From assembly GCA_002315375.1 (NCBI GenBank), contig DCHR01000036.1, forward strand, positions 68,965-132,964: a stretch of DNA of 64,000 nt. The letters run 5' to 3'. This document shows positions 16,523 to 25,744 of this stretch, one piece after another; within the stretch, counting starts at the first letter, position 1, and each line of letters starts with the position of its first letter. The stretch comes from Treponema sp. UBA1747. Its GTDB lineage: Bacteria; Spirochaetota; Spirochaetia; Treponematales; Treponemataceae. A program made the translations under genes and the position numbers. The notes under the pieces were generated by a model, which did no database searches, had not been told where the DNA came from, and was given only the letters and a program-made list of their open reading frames with translations.

Positions 16523-17332
16523 TTATTCTGTTTTCCTTGAATTATATTCGTAGAGAGATTTTCCTTTTTCATTATTCTCCCGAATTGTTTTTAACCAGTA
16601 ACTTCCCGGACACACAGAATCCGCTTCAGAAAGAATTTCAAAAGCCTTATCGGTCATTTTATTTTCAAAAAGCATCTGTGAATAATGAATGCAGGCATAA
16701 TATTTTTTATAGGGTTTTCTGGAATTCTTATAGGCAGTTTCGCAATATGAAAGAGCTTTCTTTTTACTTCCGCCAGAAATACCGGGAGCCCAGTAATACC
16801 ATTGTCCAAGATTCATAGGGGACAAAAAGAAGTCAGGTGAAATTTTACAGGCAGTCTCGTAATATTCTTTGATTACAAGACCATACTTCATTACATCTTT
16901 TGTTGAAACAGTTATATAACAGGAAAGAAGATCCGCTTTTACTGTAAGAACCCAGCTGTCAAAATCTTCATTCTTTTTGTCTTTTGTAAAAGCTTCGTAT
17001 TCATCAACAAAAACCTTCAATTCCTTTTTCAGAAGTTCCTTATTTTCAGGTTTCCCGAAAAGATAATTGTATCTTTCCATTCCAATCAGGGAATTTACAA
17101 CTGCTTTTTCTTCTCTTGAAAGACTGTTGATTTCACTGCTTCTTTTTGTTTTGAATTCTTCCAGCCGGTTCACGGGAACAGAAACATCTTTCTCTGTATC
17201 CAGACAGGAAAGCTCCATACGGAGATCGAAAAAATCATCCAGAAGTTTTAAACAACTTTCTGTGACCCGGGCTTCTGCAAAAACAAATGCAGCACATAAA
17301 AGCGCTGCAAAAAAAGAGATAATTTTCTTCAT
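16523..17332 (-). CDS. Secreted TPR-like protein of unknown function
   Basis: A 269-residue protein with a cleavable-type signal peptide (MKKIISFFAALLCAAFVFAEA). The rest is helical; the C-terminal half (NLGQWYYWAPGISGGSKKKALSYCETAYKNS… and YSQMLFENKMTDKAFEILSEADSVCPG) reads like two or three degenerate TPR units. It begins 18 bp after the GT8-acyltransferase gene and is probably co-transcribed with it. It may be a periplasmic partner in envelope assembly; that is inference from position only. Confidence 0.6.
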   Translation of the reverse strand: MKKIISFFAALLCAAFVFAEARVTESCLKLLDDFFDLRMELSCLDTEKDVSVPVNRLEEFKTKRSSEINSLSREEKAVVNSLIGMERYNYLFGKPENKELLKKELKVFVDEYEAFTKDKKNEDFDSWVLTVKADLLSCYITVSTKDVMKYGLVIKEYYETACKISPDFFLSPMNLGQWYYWAPGISGGSKKKALSYCETAYKNSRKPYKKYYACIHYSQMLFENKMTDKAFEILSEADSVCPGSYWLKTIRENNEKGKSLYEYNSRKTE

Positions 17333-17350
17333 AAAGTCTGAACTAAAATC

Positions 17351-19168
17351 CTATTCAGTTTTGTATGTAAGAGGAATCTTATATGTAGCTTCGTAGATGT
17401 CTTTCCACTGGGCATAGTTTTCATTCATCAGATATTCCATATTTTCAGCACGACTTAAATTCTCTTTAGGATAAATCGGTTTTCCGATATGGAGAGTATA
17501 TTCCTGTACAGGGAATCCGTCTGAATCAATTATGCTTGAATCTTCAAGAGTAATGAAACAAGGCAATACAGGAACCTTGTTTTTTACAGCCAGATTGAAA
17601 GCACCTTTTTTCATAGGACGAGGCTTGCGGTAATTCCACCACATACCCTGCTCCGGATAAATCAAAATAAAATGTCCCTGTTCCAAAAGATGTTTACAGG
17701 CTTCAACAAATTCATTTATTACAATGTGGTTTGAAGAAAGAGGAAGCGTATAACAGCTTCTCATAAGCATTCCGTAGAAACCCGGGAAAGAAGTATAGTT
17801 TCCTTCGCGAATAATTCTGAAGAACTTACTTTTATTGTTTGTCTTTTTCAATTCTTCAAATGCGAAATGAATAATAAAACTGTCAAAAGCATGGAAGTGG
17901 TTACAAGTTACAATAGCAGGACCTTTAAATCCTTCAATATTTTCTGTACCGACAATTCCATTGTAGAAAATCTTTTTCTGACGAATCAGTTTATTACGGA
18001 ACTTGCGGGCCTTGCTCAGCGCATAGGCTGCCATAATCCGTGTCTTAAGTTTCTTCTGTTCGAAGTCAACTTCCCCCGGAACCAGCTGTCTTGATGGTGG
18101 ATCATCTTCCACATCCTGATCAAATTTTCCTGCGATTTCATATTCATCAATCTTTTTCAGAACACGAAGTCTGTCTTCACTTTGTTTTACTTCCACTTTA
18201 TGCACCAGAGCCTTTACAACTTTTATTACAGATCTCACAAGAGTTTTACGGTTAAGATAATTGTCCGGGCGGTTTGTTTCTTCAATAGCAAGTTTTGCCA
18301 GATGATCAGCTTCCTTTAAATCCTTCTGCTTTCTTTCTTCCGGATAATTTTTCAGGATTTCAAGAATCTCGTTATAGACAACTGTCTGTTCTGCATACTT
18401 CCAGAAATATTCTTTCAAACGGCAATCATCAAAATGCCATGGCTTTGACCACATGATATAGTGAATGATTTTGAAATCTTCAGGTTTACAAGGAAGTTCA
18501 CCAAATACTTCCATATCCCATCCCTGAGGAAGCCAGAGAACTTTGTTATAACATATTACATTCAGGTAATCTTCATCCTGTGTAACTGTAAATGTATATT
18601 CATGAAGAAGCTTTATAAACTGATCAAGAACCCGCTTGGTACGAAAACGTTCACAGTTGATTAAAAGAACACCTGCGTTGAAATAATTGTTTCTGTCACA
18701 ACCAAGACATTTTTCAACATAAGTTCCGAAAACATCTTCCTGAATCATTGCCTGTTCATTACAGGCCCCTACATAGTTATCTCCCAGGTCGTAATCATAC
18801 ATTTCAGAAATATTTCCCAGAATGATTGTGTCCGAGTCCAGGTAAATTGCTTTATCATAATTTGGATATAAATCAGGAATAAAAAGACGGTAATAGGTAG
18901 TCTTGGAATAATAATCCCGGACATGAAGCCGGTAATTTACAGCTTTTAAGAAATGAGTAACATCATCAAATGTAATCGAAAAATCTTCATCAGCAAGTGC
19001 ATAAGTTTTTTCTTTCATATCTTTACTCATTTCAGTGTAAAGAATATGAATGTCGTAATGATGATTACGGTCTGCGTTAGCCTTAAGTGATGTAATAGCT
19101 ACAATTGTAAATTTTACAAAATTATCATCGCAAGCAAAAAAAACTGGTACAACTGGTTTATCAGACAT
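17351..19168 (-). CDS. GT8 glycosyltransferase fused to a 1-acyl-glycerophosphate-type acyltransferase
   Basis: This 605-residue protein has two catalytic domains. Residues 1-260 are a GT8 glycosyltransferase (VPVFFACDDNF…, DxD motif LDSDTIIL with DSD at 111-113, and DEDYLNVICYNKVLWLP). Residues 395-600 are a PlsC-like acyltransferase with the HX4D motif HFHAFD (H424, D429), a fourth-block variant YPEQG (504-508) instead of FPEGTR, and PVLPCFI. A helical charged linker lies between. GAGGGG precedes the ATG. It probably makes a glycosylated and acylated lipid; the acceptor is unknown. No membrane segment is evident. Confidence 0.8.
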   Translation of the reverse strand: MSDKPVVPVFFACDDNFVKFTIVAITSLKANADRNHHYDIHILYTEMSKDMKEKTYALADEDFSITFDDVTHFLKAVNYRLHVRDYYSKTTYYRLFIPDLYPNYDKAIYLDSDTIILGNISEMYDYDLGDNYVGACNEQAMIQEDVFGTYVEKCLGCDRNNYFNAGVLLINCERFRTKRVLDQFIKLLHEYTFTVTQDEDYLNVICYNKVLWLPQGWDMEVFGELPCKPEDFKIIHYIMWSKPWHFDDCRLKEYFWKYAEQTVVYNEILEILKNYPEERKQKDLKEADHLAKLAIEETNRPDNYLNRKTLVRSVIKVVKALVHKVEVKQSEDRLRVLKKIDEYEIAGKFDQDVEDDPPSRQLVPGEVDFEQKKLKTRIMAAYALSKARKFRNKLIRQKKIFYNGIVGTENIEGFKGPAIVTCNHFHAFDSFIIHFAFEELKKTNNKSKFFRIIREGNYTSFPGFYGMLMRSCYTLPLSSNHIVINEFVEACKHLLEQGHFILIYPEQGMWWNYRKPRPMKKGAFNLAVKNKVPVLPCFITLEDSSIIDSDGFPVQEYTLHIGKPIYPKENLSRAENMEYLMNENYAQWKDIYEATYKIPLTYKTE

Positions 19169-19311
19169 AAATACCCCTCATATAAATATTATGTCACTAA
19201 AAAATAAATATAACAATATGTAATAAAAATTTGAAAAATATTTAAAAATTACATAAAAAATAGAGATTTTCTATATTTTCAAAGAAAAATACTTATTATA
19301 TAATTAAAAAT
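19169..19311. other. A/T-rich divergent promoter region
   Basis: This 143-bp spacer between two divergent genes is almost pure A/T. TATAAT at 19299-19304 ends 7 nt before the GGDEF start codon. No clear -35, operator or ribosome site is visible for that gene. Confidence 0.4.
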
Positions 19312-20217
19312 ATGGATAATTTAGACATATCTGTTTACAAAAAACAAATGAACTCCAAACAGAAACGCAGAATGATACTCCTTTTAATTATTTACCTGGG
19401 CCTGACTATGTTTGTTTCCTTTATAAACCGTAACAGAATCGAATTTTCCATCATGGGGACAGTACTTCCAACCAGTGTAATTTCCGGTATTATTTCAAGT
19501 CTTTGTATTGCAACAGGTCTTATGATGACACAGAACCACTGGTACTATGGCGGTATCCTGTGCTATTTTCTTTTTTTAATCTCATTGTTTTTTGTTGTTA
19601 TCAGTATTTTTGCCAGCCACCATCCTGAATCTTTCCCCGGATTCTTTTTTATTCTTTCGGGTTACCTTATCAATACTGTAACGATTTTAAACCTCAAAAA
19701 GCTGGATCAGGAAAAACTTTTATCCCAGAAGCTTATAGTAACCGACTCAATTACCGTACTATATAATCGCCGCGGAATTCAAACTTATATCGAAAATCTG
19801 GTTTCTGAAAACAAACCTTTTTACCTTCTTTTTCTGGACCTGGATAATTTCAAAACACTTAACGATACCTTCGGCCACAGTTACGGAGACAAAATGCTGA
19901 AAATTATGGCAGACCGCTGGCTTTCAATTCCTAAACCCGACGGAATAATTGCCCGCAACGGTGGAGACGAATATCTGATTGCAATTCCATGTGAAGAAAA
20001 TTTTTCCATTGAAAATTTTGCCGCAGAATGTGTTAGACGCGCAGAAGAAATAATCGATCTTGGGGAAGGTAAAAAATTCAAAACCTCAGCCAGCGTTGGT
20101 GTTGCAGCCTTCCCTGCCAACGGCTCAACCGCCGACGAACTTCTGATAAAAGCAGACTTTGCTATGTATGAATCAAAGCACAAAGGAAAGAACTGCTATA
20201 CAATCAGCAATTCTTAA
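19312..20217 (+). CDS. Membrane diguanylate cyclase (GGDEF)
   Basis: The 301-residue protein has four to five N-terminal membrane helices (about residues 20-125) and a C-terminal GGDEF domain (about 140-300). The domain has TDSITVLYNRRG at its start, FLDLDNFKTLNDTFGHSYGDKML and the active-site GGDEY (canonical GGDEF/GGEEF; Tyr is tolerated). The RxxD inhibitory site usually five residues upstream is absent (PDGIIAR), so product inhibition may be lacking. It would make cyclic di-GMP at the membrane. No Shine-Dalgarno sequence is seen at the ATG. Confidence 0.88.
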   Translation: MDNLDISVYKKQMNSKQKRRMILLLIIYLGLTMFVSFINRNRIEFSIMGTVLPTSVISGIISSLCIATGLMMTQNHWYYGGILCYFLFLISLFFVVISIFASHHPESFPGFFFILSGYLINTVTILNLKKLDQEKLLSQKLIVTDSITVLYNRRGIQTYIENLVSENKPFYLLFLDLDNFKTLNDTFGHSYGDKMLKIMADRWLSIPKPDGIIARNGGDEYLIAIPCEENFSIENFAAECVRRAEEIIDLGEGKKFKTSASVGVAAFPANGSTADELLIKADFAMYESKHKGKNCYTISNS

Positions 20218-20240
20218 TTCTCTGTTTTTCTCTCTATCTT

Positions 20241-22529
20241 CTACCGGGCTATACTGTCCAGAAGTGTCTGAACTTCGCTTTTCTTGTATTCCGGCTGTTT
20301 TGACTGAAGGTAAACCAGATATTTTTCAGCGCTTTCATTGTCATTGATCTGAAGACAGATTTTTGAAAGTTCCAGATAAGCTTCCCAGTTTTCTTTATCA
20401 GCTTTCAGAAGATCAAGATAAACGGTTTTTGCAGTAGCATAATCTCCGTCTTTTGTATAAGCCTTTGCGAGATTGTAACGTACGTCATTATTTTTTGAAT
20501 CCAGTTTCAAAGCATTCTGGAAATGTTTTACAGCCAGCTTATATTCTTCCAGTTCAAGGTATGCACTTCCAAGATTGTTGTTAGCCTCGAAGTTCGAAGG
20601 ATCTTTTTCATAAACTGACTGGAAAAGTTCCTTTGCTTTTTTTGCATCAGGAGGATTAAGTCCCATATACATAACACCAAGATTAATCTTTGTCTTGTCA
20701 TGTTCAGGATCATATTTCAAAACCTGTGAATAAATATTTATTGCAGAATCCTGATTTCCTGTCTTATCAAGCATAAGGGCGTAATTATAGATAATATTTG
20801 CCTTTGACTTATCATCTTTTATGTCATTAACACCGTCATAAGCTTTTTTTGCATAAGAAACAGCATCTGAATATTTTGACTCATCAAAAAGAACTGTAGA
20901 AAGATTAAAACATGTAAGAGTGTAATTTGCTGAAGGCTGCATAAGCGAAAGTGCCCTGAGAAAACTTTCTTCTGCAAGAGCAAGCTTTCCGGAAGCATAA
21001 TAAGTTGAGCCCAGTTCCATTAATGCAGTTGTATTAACATTATTGATTTCAACAACCTTTTTATACGAAGTAACTGCGCCTGTATAATCCTTGCGTTTTG
21101 AAAGAAGACGTGCCTGTTCAAGATATGCTTTTTCATATCTTGGATTTATATCGATGGCTTTACGGAAAGCATCCAGAGCCTGAGTATCATTTTTAAGTTT
21201 AAGCTGGGTAAGTCCCAGATTGTAACGGCTTGGACTGAACTGTCCGTTCAGACGGCATGAAGTTGTAAAGCTCTGAACTGCTTCAGAGTATTTCTTCATA
21301 ATGTACTGGGTTTTTCCAAGGTTATAATAATACAGATAATTGTTCGGATCATATAAGACTGCTTTCTTGAATTCTTCAAGGGCTTTATTGTAATCCTTAT
21401 TGTTCAGAGCATCAGTTCCCAAAATGTTGTGGGCGGCAGGATCTTTTGGATTTGATGTTACCGCAGTATTTGCCATGGTAACTGCCTGGCTCATAAGCAT
21501 AGCTTTATCAGCCGGATTGATTCCCTCTTTTTCGGAAGCATCAAAAAGTGCCTGAGCCATTTCGCTTTCTTTTGATGCACTGAACTCAGGTTCCCCGTCC
21601 GACACAGGAAGAAGGTTTTTTGCGGCCTGGAAATATGCAAGAGCATCTCCAAGATTTCCTGTTGCAAGGGAAGTTTTTCCAAGTTTAATCTGTTCGTTTA
21701 CAGCATCGATTTCGGCTTTTAATTTTGCATTTTTCTTTGCAAGTTCTGCTTCAGCAACTTTTCTTCTTTCTTCTTCAAGTTTTTTCTGTGCTTCAGCAAG
21801 TTTTTCAGCTTCCTTTCTTTCGGCTTCAGCCTGTTTCTTGGCTTCTTCCTGGGCTGCCTGTTTTTCCATTAAATCAGCCAGAGCCTTCTGACTTTCTGCA
21901 TTCTGACGCTGGGCTTCAGCATTCTGGCGCTGGGTTTCACTCAGCATTTTTTCCATTGCTTTCTGACTTTCCTGCGCCTGACGGTCCAGAGCCTTCTGAT
22001 TTTCAAGAGCCTGGCGGTCCAATGCTTTCTGCATGGCAGAGGTAAATTCGGAAGTGTCCATATCAACAGAAATATTCGGATTGAGTGTTACATTGCTGCC
22101 GTTTCCATTTGCATCATTTTTCTTTTTAAGTTCCAGATATTTATCAAAAAGCTCCCTTGCTTTTTCATCGTCAGGATCCTGAATTAAAAGCTGTTCCAGA
22201 AGACCAAGAGCCCGGTCATATTCGCCTTTTTCTGCATATTTCTTTGCAAGTTTCAGGGCATTGTCATGAGTTCTTTTTGACATGACAGCATCCTTGTCTT
22301 CTCCCTGATTTTCTTCGTAGTTAATGAGTGTGGAATTATTTTTTCCAAAACCTCCCCCATTAGAACAAGACCTGAACAGAAGAATAGAAAGAAGGATTAT
22401 TATGAGAATCAGAAAAACATATCCAAGGATAACTGACAGCTTCTTTTTATTACAGTATTTGATTTTCTGACCTGCTGAAACAAAAAAGTTTTTAATATTA
22501 TCAAAAAAAAGTTCAATTTTATAATTCAT
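20241..22529 (-). CDS. Large TPR protein with membrane anchor and coiled coil
   Basis: A 762-residue protein. Residues 1-30 are cytoplasmic, 31-52 form a membrane helix, then TPR-like units (near 88-130), a long Q/A/E/K-rich coiled coil (about 165-280 with repeated QKALDRQA and AEAQRQNAE) and about ten TPR repeats to the end (for example YNKALEEFKKAVLYDPNNYLYYYNLGKTQY). The bulk probably lies in the periplasm as a scaffold. It follows the 295-residue TPR lipid-side gene at 22556 on the same strand. Specific partners are unknown. Confidence 0.8.
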   Translation of the reverse strand: MNYKIELFFDNIKNFFVSAGQKIKYCNKKKLSVILGYVFLILIIILLSILLFRSCSNGGGFGKNNSTLINYEENQGEDKDAVMSKRTHDNALKLAKKYAEKGEYDRALGLLEQLLIQDPDDEKARELFDKYLELKKKNDANGNGSNVTLNPNISVDMDTSEFTSAMQKALDRQALENQKALDRQAQESQKAMEKMLSETQRQNAEAQRQNAESQKALADLMEKQAAQEEAKKQAEAERKEAEKLAEAQKKLEEERRKVAEAELAKKNAKLKAEIDAVNEQIKLGKTSLATGNLGDALAYFQAAKNLLPVSDGEPEFSASKESEMAQALFDASEKEGINPADKAMLMSQAVTMANTAVTSNPKDPAAHNILGTDALNNKDYNKALEEFKKAVLYDPNNYLYYYNLGKTQYIMKKYSEAVQSFTTSCRLNGQFSPSRYNLGLTQLKLKNDTQALDAFRKAIDINPRYEKAYLEQARLLSKRKDYTGAVTSYKKVVEINNVNTTALMELGSTYYASGKLALAEESFLRALSLMQPSANYTLTCFNLSTVLFDESKYSDAVSYAKKAYDGVNDIKDDKSKANIIYNYALMLDKTGNQDSAINIYSQVLKYDPEHDKTKINLGVMYMGLNPPDAKKAKELFQSVYEKDPSNFEANNNLGSAYLELEEYKLAVKHFQNALKLDSKNNDVRYNLAKAYTKDGDYATAKTVYLDLLKADKENWEAYLELSKICLQINDNESAEKYLVYLQSKQPEYKKSEVQTLLDSIAR

Positions 22530-22555
22530 AGTATTCTCTCATTATTTGAATTAGC

Positions 22556-23443
22556 TTAATCAAGTTCTGATTCCTGATCATAATCAATCAGGTCTTCGGC
22601 ACCGGAAGAAAGATTTGTTGAATCCGTATTCTGCAGTGAATTGGCCACTTCTTCCAGAAGTTTCTTGCGACGTTCTTCTTCTGCCCGACGTTTTTCTTCA
22701 GCAATTCTTTCCTGTTCGAGTCGTTCAAGTCTTTCTTTTTCCAGACGTTCCTTTTCAAGTCTTTCTTCTTCAGCACGTCTTTCGGCTTCAAGACGTTCCT
22801 GTTCTTCTCTTTCAAGACGTTCTTTTTCAAGTCTTTCTGCTTCCAGTCGGGCCATTTCTTCTTTCATAAGCCGTTCTTCTTCTGCAAGTCTGGCGGCTTC
22901 TGCTTCTGCAATGAGCCGTTCTTCTTCTATCCTCTGTAATTCTTTTCGTAAAAGAGCAATAAGTTCCCTGATTTTGGGATTCTGCTGGTGGTCAGGAGCA
23001 AGTTCCAGAAAAAGTTCGTAATCTTCAATTGCTTTTTCATATTGAGCAGTCATAAGATAAGCATTTGCTTTATTTAATACTGCTTCCGAATAATTCCTGT
23101 CTGCTTTATATGCCAGGGAAAAATAATCTATAGCTTTCTGATAGTCTTTTTTTGCATAACAGGCATTACCTGCATTGAAAGCAAGAATCTTCTTGTTTGT
23201 TCCGGATACGGTAAGACCTTTCTGAAAGGCTTCAATTGCATGGTCATATTCCTGAAGCTGATGATAAGCAAGGCCCAGAAAATTGTAGGCTTTGGGTGAT
23301 GCAGTTCCTGCTGCAATTTCGCTTTCCAGAACAAGAGCCGCTTCCGCAGGTTTATTCTGCATAAAGAGCTGTTCCCCTTCTGATTCAGCAAAAACAGAAA
23401 AAGCCATGAGTAACAATGAAAAACAGAGAATGATTTTTTTCAT
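22556..23443 (-). CDS. Secreted TPR protein with long charged coiled coil
   Basis: ATG 23443 gives 295 residues starting with a signal peptide (MKKIILCFSLLLMAFSVFAES); upstream in-frame codons lack a signal peptide and are rejected. Residues 25-145 contain three to four TPR units (KAYNFLGLAYHQLQEYDHAIEAFQKGL). From about 165 to 260 there is an almost pure E/R/L/K coiled coil (EERLEKERLEKERLE). The tail is acidic. It lies 26 bp before the 762-residue TPR gene, and both mix TPRs with a coiled coil, so they probably work in one envelope complex. Confidence 0.75.
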   Translation of the reverse strand: MKKIILCFSLLLMAFSVFAESEGEQLFMQNKPAEAALVLESEIAAGTASPKAYNFLGLAYHQLQEYDHAIEAFQKGLTVSGTNKKILAFNAGNACYAKKDYQKAIDYFSLAYKADRNYSEAVLNKANAYLMTAQYEKAIEDYELFLELAPDHQQNPKIRELIALLRKELQRIEEERLIAEAEAARLAEEERLMKEEMARLEAERLEKERLEREEQERLEAERRAEEERLEKERLEKERLERLEQERIAEEKRRAEEERRKKLLEEVANSLQNTDSTNLSSGAEDLIDYDQESELD

Positions 23444-23613
23444 GAGGCCCCCACCTTTTGAAACAATAAGATTGCATTTCCGTAACAATATTTTCTCTAA
23501 AACATCCATTTCCTGATAAAATATCGGCAAAATATTGCAAATTCTTACTATTAATAGACAGTTTCTCACAAATTCATTAATCTTTCAATTATAGTCTTTT
23601 TTTTGGAGAATTC

Positions 23614-24990
23614 ATGAGTCCTGTTTATATCGCTGCTCTGGTAGTTGTTGTTTCCCTCATAATCGTTATGAGTATTGTTATCCTCAACACTACAATAAAA
23701 CCTAAAAGAATTGAAATTGCCCCTAAGCTTATTAAACAGGGAAAAACCCAGAACGCCATAAAACTCTGCAAACAGATTCTCGCAAAAGACCAGAAAAATT
23801 ACCTTGCCCATTTTTACCTGGGAAAAGCTTATATTGCTGACAATAAACCGGAACTTGCAATTATGGAATATAAGCTTGTAAACGAAAATGCACTTTTCGG
23901 ACCTGGAATTGAAGAAATTGCATTCCGCACAGAATTCTCCAGACTTCTTCTTAATGCAAACCAGATAAACGATGCCCTCAGAGAATTCCTTCTTCTTACA
24001 AAGCTTGATCCCCGTAATGCACAGAACTTTTATGAAGCCGGTCATTTATACGAAAGCGTTAACCGCTATGACCTTGCTTTAGGTTATATGCAGAAAACTG
24101 TAAGTCTGGATCCAAAACATGCCAAAGCTCATGCTGAACTGGGGCTTATGATGTACAGAACCAAACAGTTCGGCGAAGCAAAAAAAGAAATCGACAAAGC
24201 ACTTAAGCTTAGTCCGGACACATATTCTTCTTACTATTACCTCGGAAAAATCCTCAAGGAATCCAAAGATATTCCAGGTGCCATCAAATCTTTTGAAAAA
24301 GCTCAGAGAGACCCTGAATTCAAAATGAAGGCCATTATCGAGCGCGGTTCCTGTTTCATGATGGTAAACAGAATGGACAATGCAATTCCCGATTTCCAGC
24401 GTGCCATTGAACTGGACAAAAACGGAACCATGACCGAAACAATTTATGCACGCTATTTTCTGGCCACATGTTACGAACAACTTCGTCAGATTGACAAGGC
24501 AATTGAACAGTGGGATTTCATTTACAAAAGAAACAAAAACTTCAGAGATGTTGCTTCAAAGCTTTCAGAATATAAAGACCTTCAGTCAAATGATTATATG
24601 AAAGATTACCTTACAGCAAATGATGATGAATTCATATTAATCTGTAAAAACCTTTGTGAAAAAATCCTGAACCTTCAGGTTATTAGCAGCGAAAAGAAAA
24701 AATGGGGCTGTCACCTTTCTGCAGTTGATAAAAAATACGAAGGAATGATGGGTGTCCGTAAACAGATTATCATCCTTCATTTTTTCCGTGAACCAAACAT
24801 GGTTGAAGAACAGCCGGTTCACGAAATGCAGGATATAATGAAAACCCAGACTGCAGTAAAAGGCTTTATGTTTTCTTCTTCCGGCTTCAACAATATGGCA
24901 AAACGTTTTGCTGAAGGCCGCCCTATTGAACTTATTGAAAAACAAAAACTCGAACAGCTTTTAACTAAAGCCGGAACTTCTTCAAAATAA
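23614..24990 (+). CDS. TPR protein with possible Mrr-like C-terminal domain
   Basis: A 458-residue protein with one N-terminal membrane helix (residues 3-24) and eight or so TPRs (about 45-335). The last 120 residues form a separate domain ending KGFMFSSSGFNNMAKRFAEGRPIELIEKQKLEQLL. That ending resembles the closing segment of Mrr-type restriction endonuclease-like domains (…T-x-G-F…A…F-A…I-x-L-I-D). The catalytic D-ExK residues are not clearly preserved, so it may be a non-catalytic fold. GGAG precedes the ATG. The next two genes follow at 4 bp and with a 4-bp overlap. Confidence 0.7.
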   Translation: MSPVYIAALVVVVSLIIVMSIVILNTTIKPKRIEIAPKLIKQGKTQNAIKLCKQILAKDQKNYLAHFYLGKAYIADNKPELAIMEYKLVNENALFGPGIEEIAFRTEFSRLLLNANQINDALREFLLLTKLDPRNAQNFYEAGHLYESVNRYDLALGYMQKTVSLDPKHAKAHAELGLMMYRTKQFGEAKKEIDKALKLSPDTYSSYYYLGKILKESKDIPGAIKSFEKAQRDPEFKMKAIIERGSCFMMVNRMDNAIPDFQRAIELDKNGTMTETIYARYFLATCYEQLRQIDKAIEQWDFIYKRNKNFRDVASKLSEYKDLQSNDYMKDYLTANDDEFILICKNLCEKILNLQVISSEKKKWGCHLSAVDKKYEGMMGVRKQIIILHFFREPNMVEEQPVHEMQDIMKTQTAVKGFMFSSSGFNNMAKRFAEGRPIELIEKQKLEQLLTKAGTSSK

Positions 24991-24994
24991 GATT

Positions 24995-25744
24995 ATGAAA
25001 ATTCTCTGCGTATCAGATCAGATTGACCCGTTGATTTATAACCAGAATGCCCGTGAAATTTTTCCGGACATTGATCTGATTTTATGCGCAGGTGACCTGC
25101 CAATGGATTATATTGATTTTATCGTTTCTGTTTTTAATAAGCCTACTTATTTTGTCTTTGGAAACCATAATCTTAAAGAATTCAAATATTATGACAAAGC
25201 ACAGATGCGTGAAATGATGTCTACTCATGGAACCCACGATACTACAAGCCACGCACATGGCGGACAGTACCTTGGTTTCCAGACCGATGTCAATCATAAT
25301 CTTTCTTTCATTCATCCTGAAACAGGAGAAAGAACACCACTTCTCATTGCAGGAGTACCTGGTTCCCTTAAATACAACAATGGTCTGAACCAGTACACTG
25401 ACAGACAGATGAAAATAAAACTTCTCCGGCTTGTACCGCGCCTTATTTACAATAAATTCAAATACGGCCGCTACCTGGATATTCTTCTTACTCATGCAAC
25501 ACCACGACACATTCATGATAAAGAAGATCCTTGTCACAAAGGATTTGAATCAATGAACTGGTTTGTAGAAAAATACAAACCTACTTATATGGTTCATGGA
25601 CATATTCATCTTTACGACCTGCGTGAAGAACGTATCGGAAAATACTGGGACACAATGATTGTTAATGCCTATGCCCATACAACAATAGAACTTCCATTAA
25701 CAGCTGAAGTCGAAAAAGGACTTAAAGAACGGGGAAATCAATGA
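24995..25744 (+). CDS. Calcineurin-like metallophosphoesterase
   Basis: The 249-residue protein shows most metallophosphoesterase motifs: GDLPMD (28-33 region), GNHN, a lone histidine in LLTHATPRH, and GHIH near residue 199. The first motif, normally D-x-H, is SDQID, so the first His ligand is missing or moved. It is the middle gene of a three-gene operon (4 bp after the TPR gene, ATGA overlap with the ParB-like gene). The substrate is unknown; nucleotides or phosphoproteins are possible. Confidence 0.8.
   Translation: MKILCVSDQIDPLIYNQNAREIFPDIDLILCAGDLPMDYIDFIVSVFNKPTYFVFGNHNLKEFKYYDKAQMREMMSTHGTHDTTSHAHGGQYLGFQTDVNHNLSFIHPETGERTPLLIAGVPGSLKYNNGLNQYTDRQMKIKLLRLVPRLIYNKFKYGRYLDILLTHATPRHIHDKEDPCHKGFESMNWFVEKYKPTYMVHGHIHLYDLREERIGKYWDTMIVNAYAHTTIELPLTAEVEKGLKERGNQ

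Noticed and set aside
22600..23020. Open frames antisense to the E/R-rich coiled coil
   Set aside because: They are a by-product of the biased coding sequence and lack ribosome sites.
23444..23569. Upstream start for the secreted TPR protein
   Set aside because: ATG 23443 directly begins a signal peptide; the longer form would bury it.
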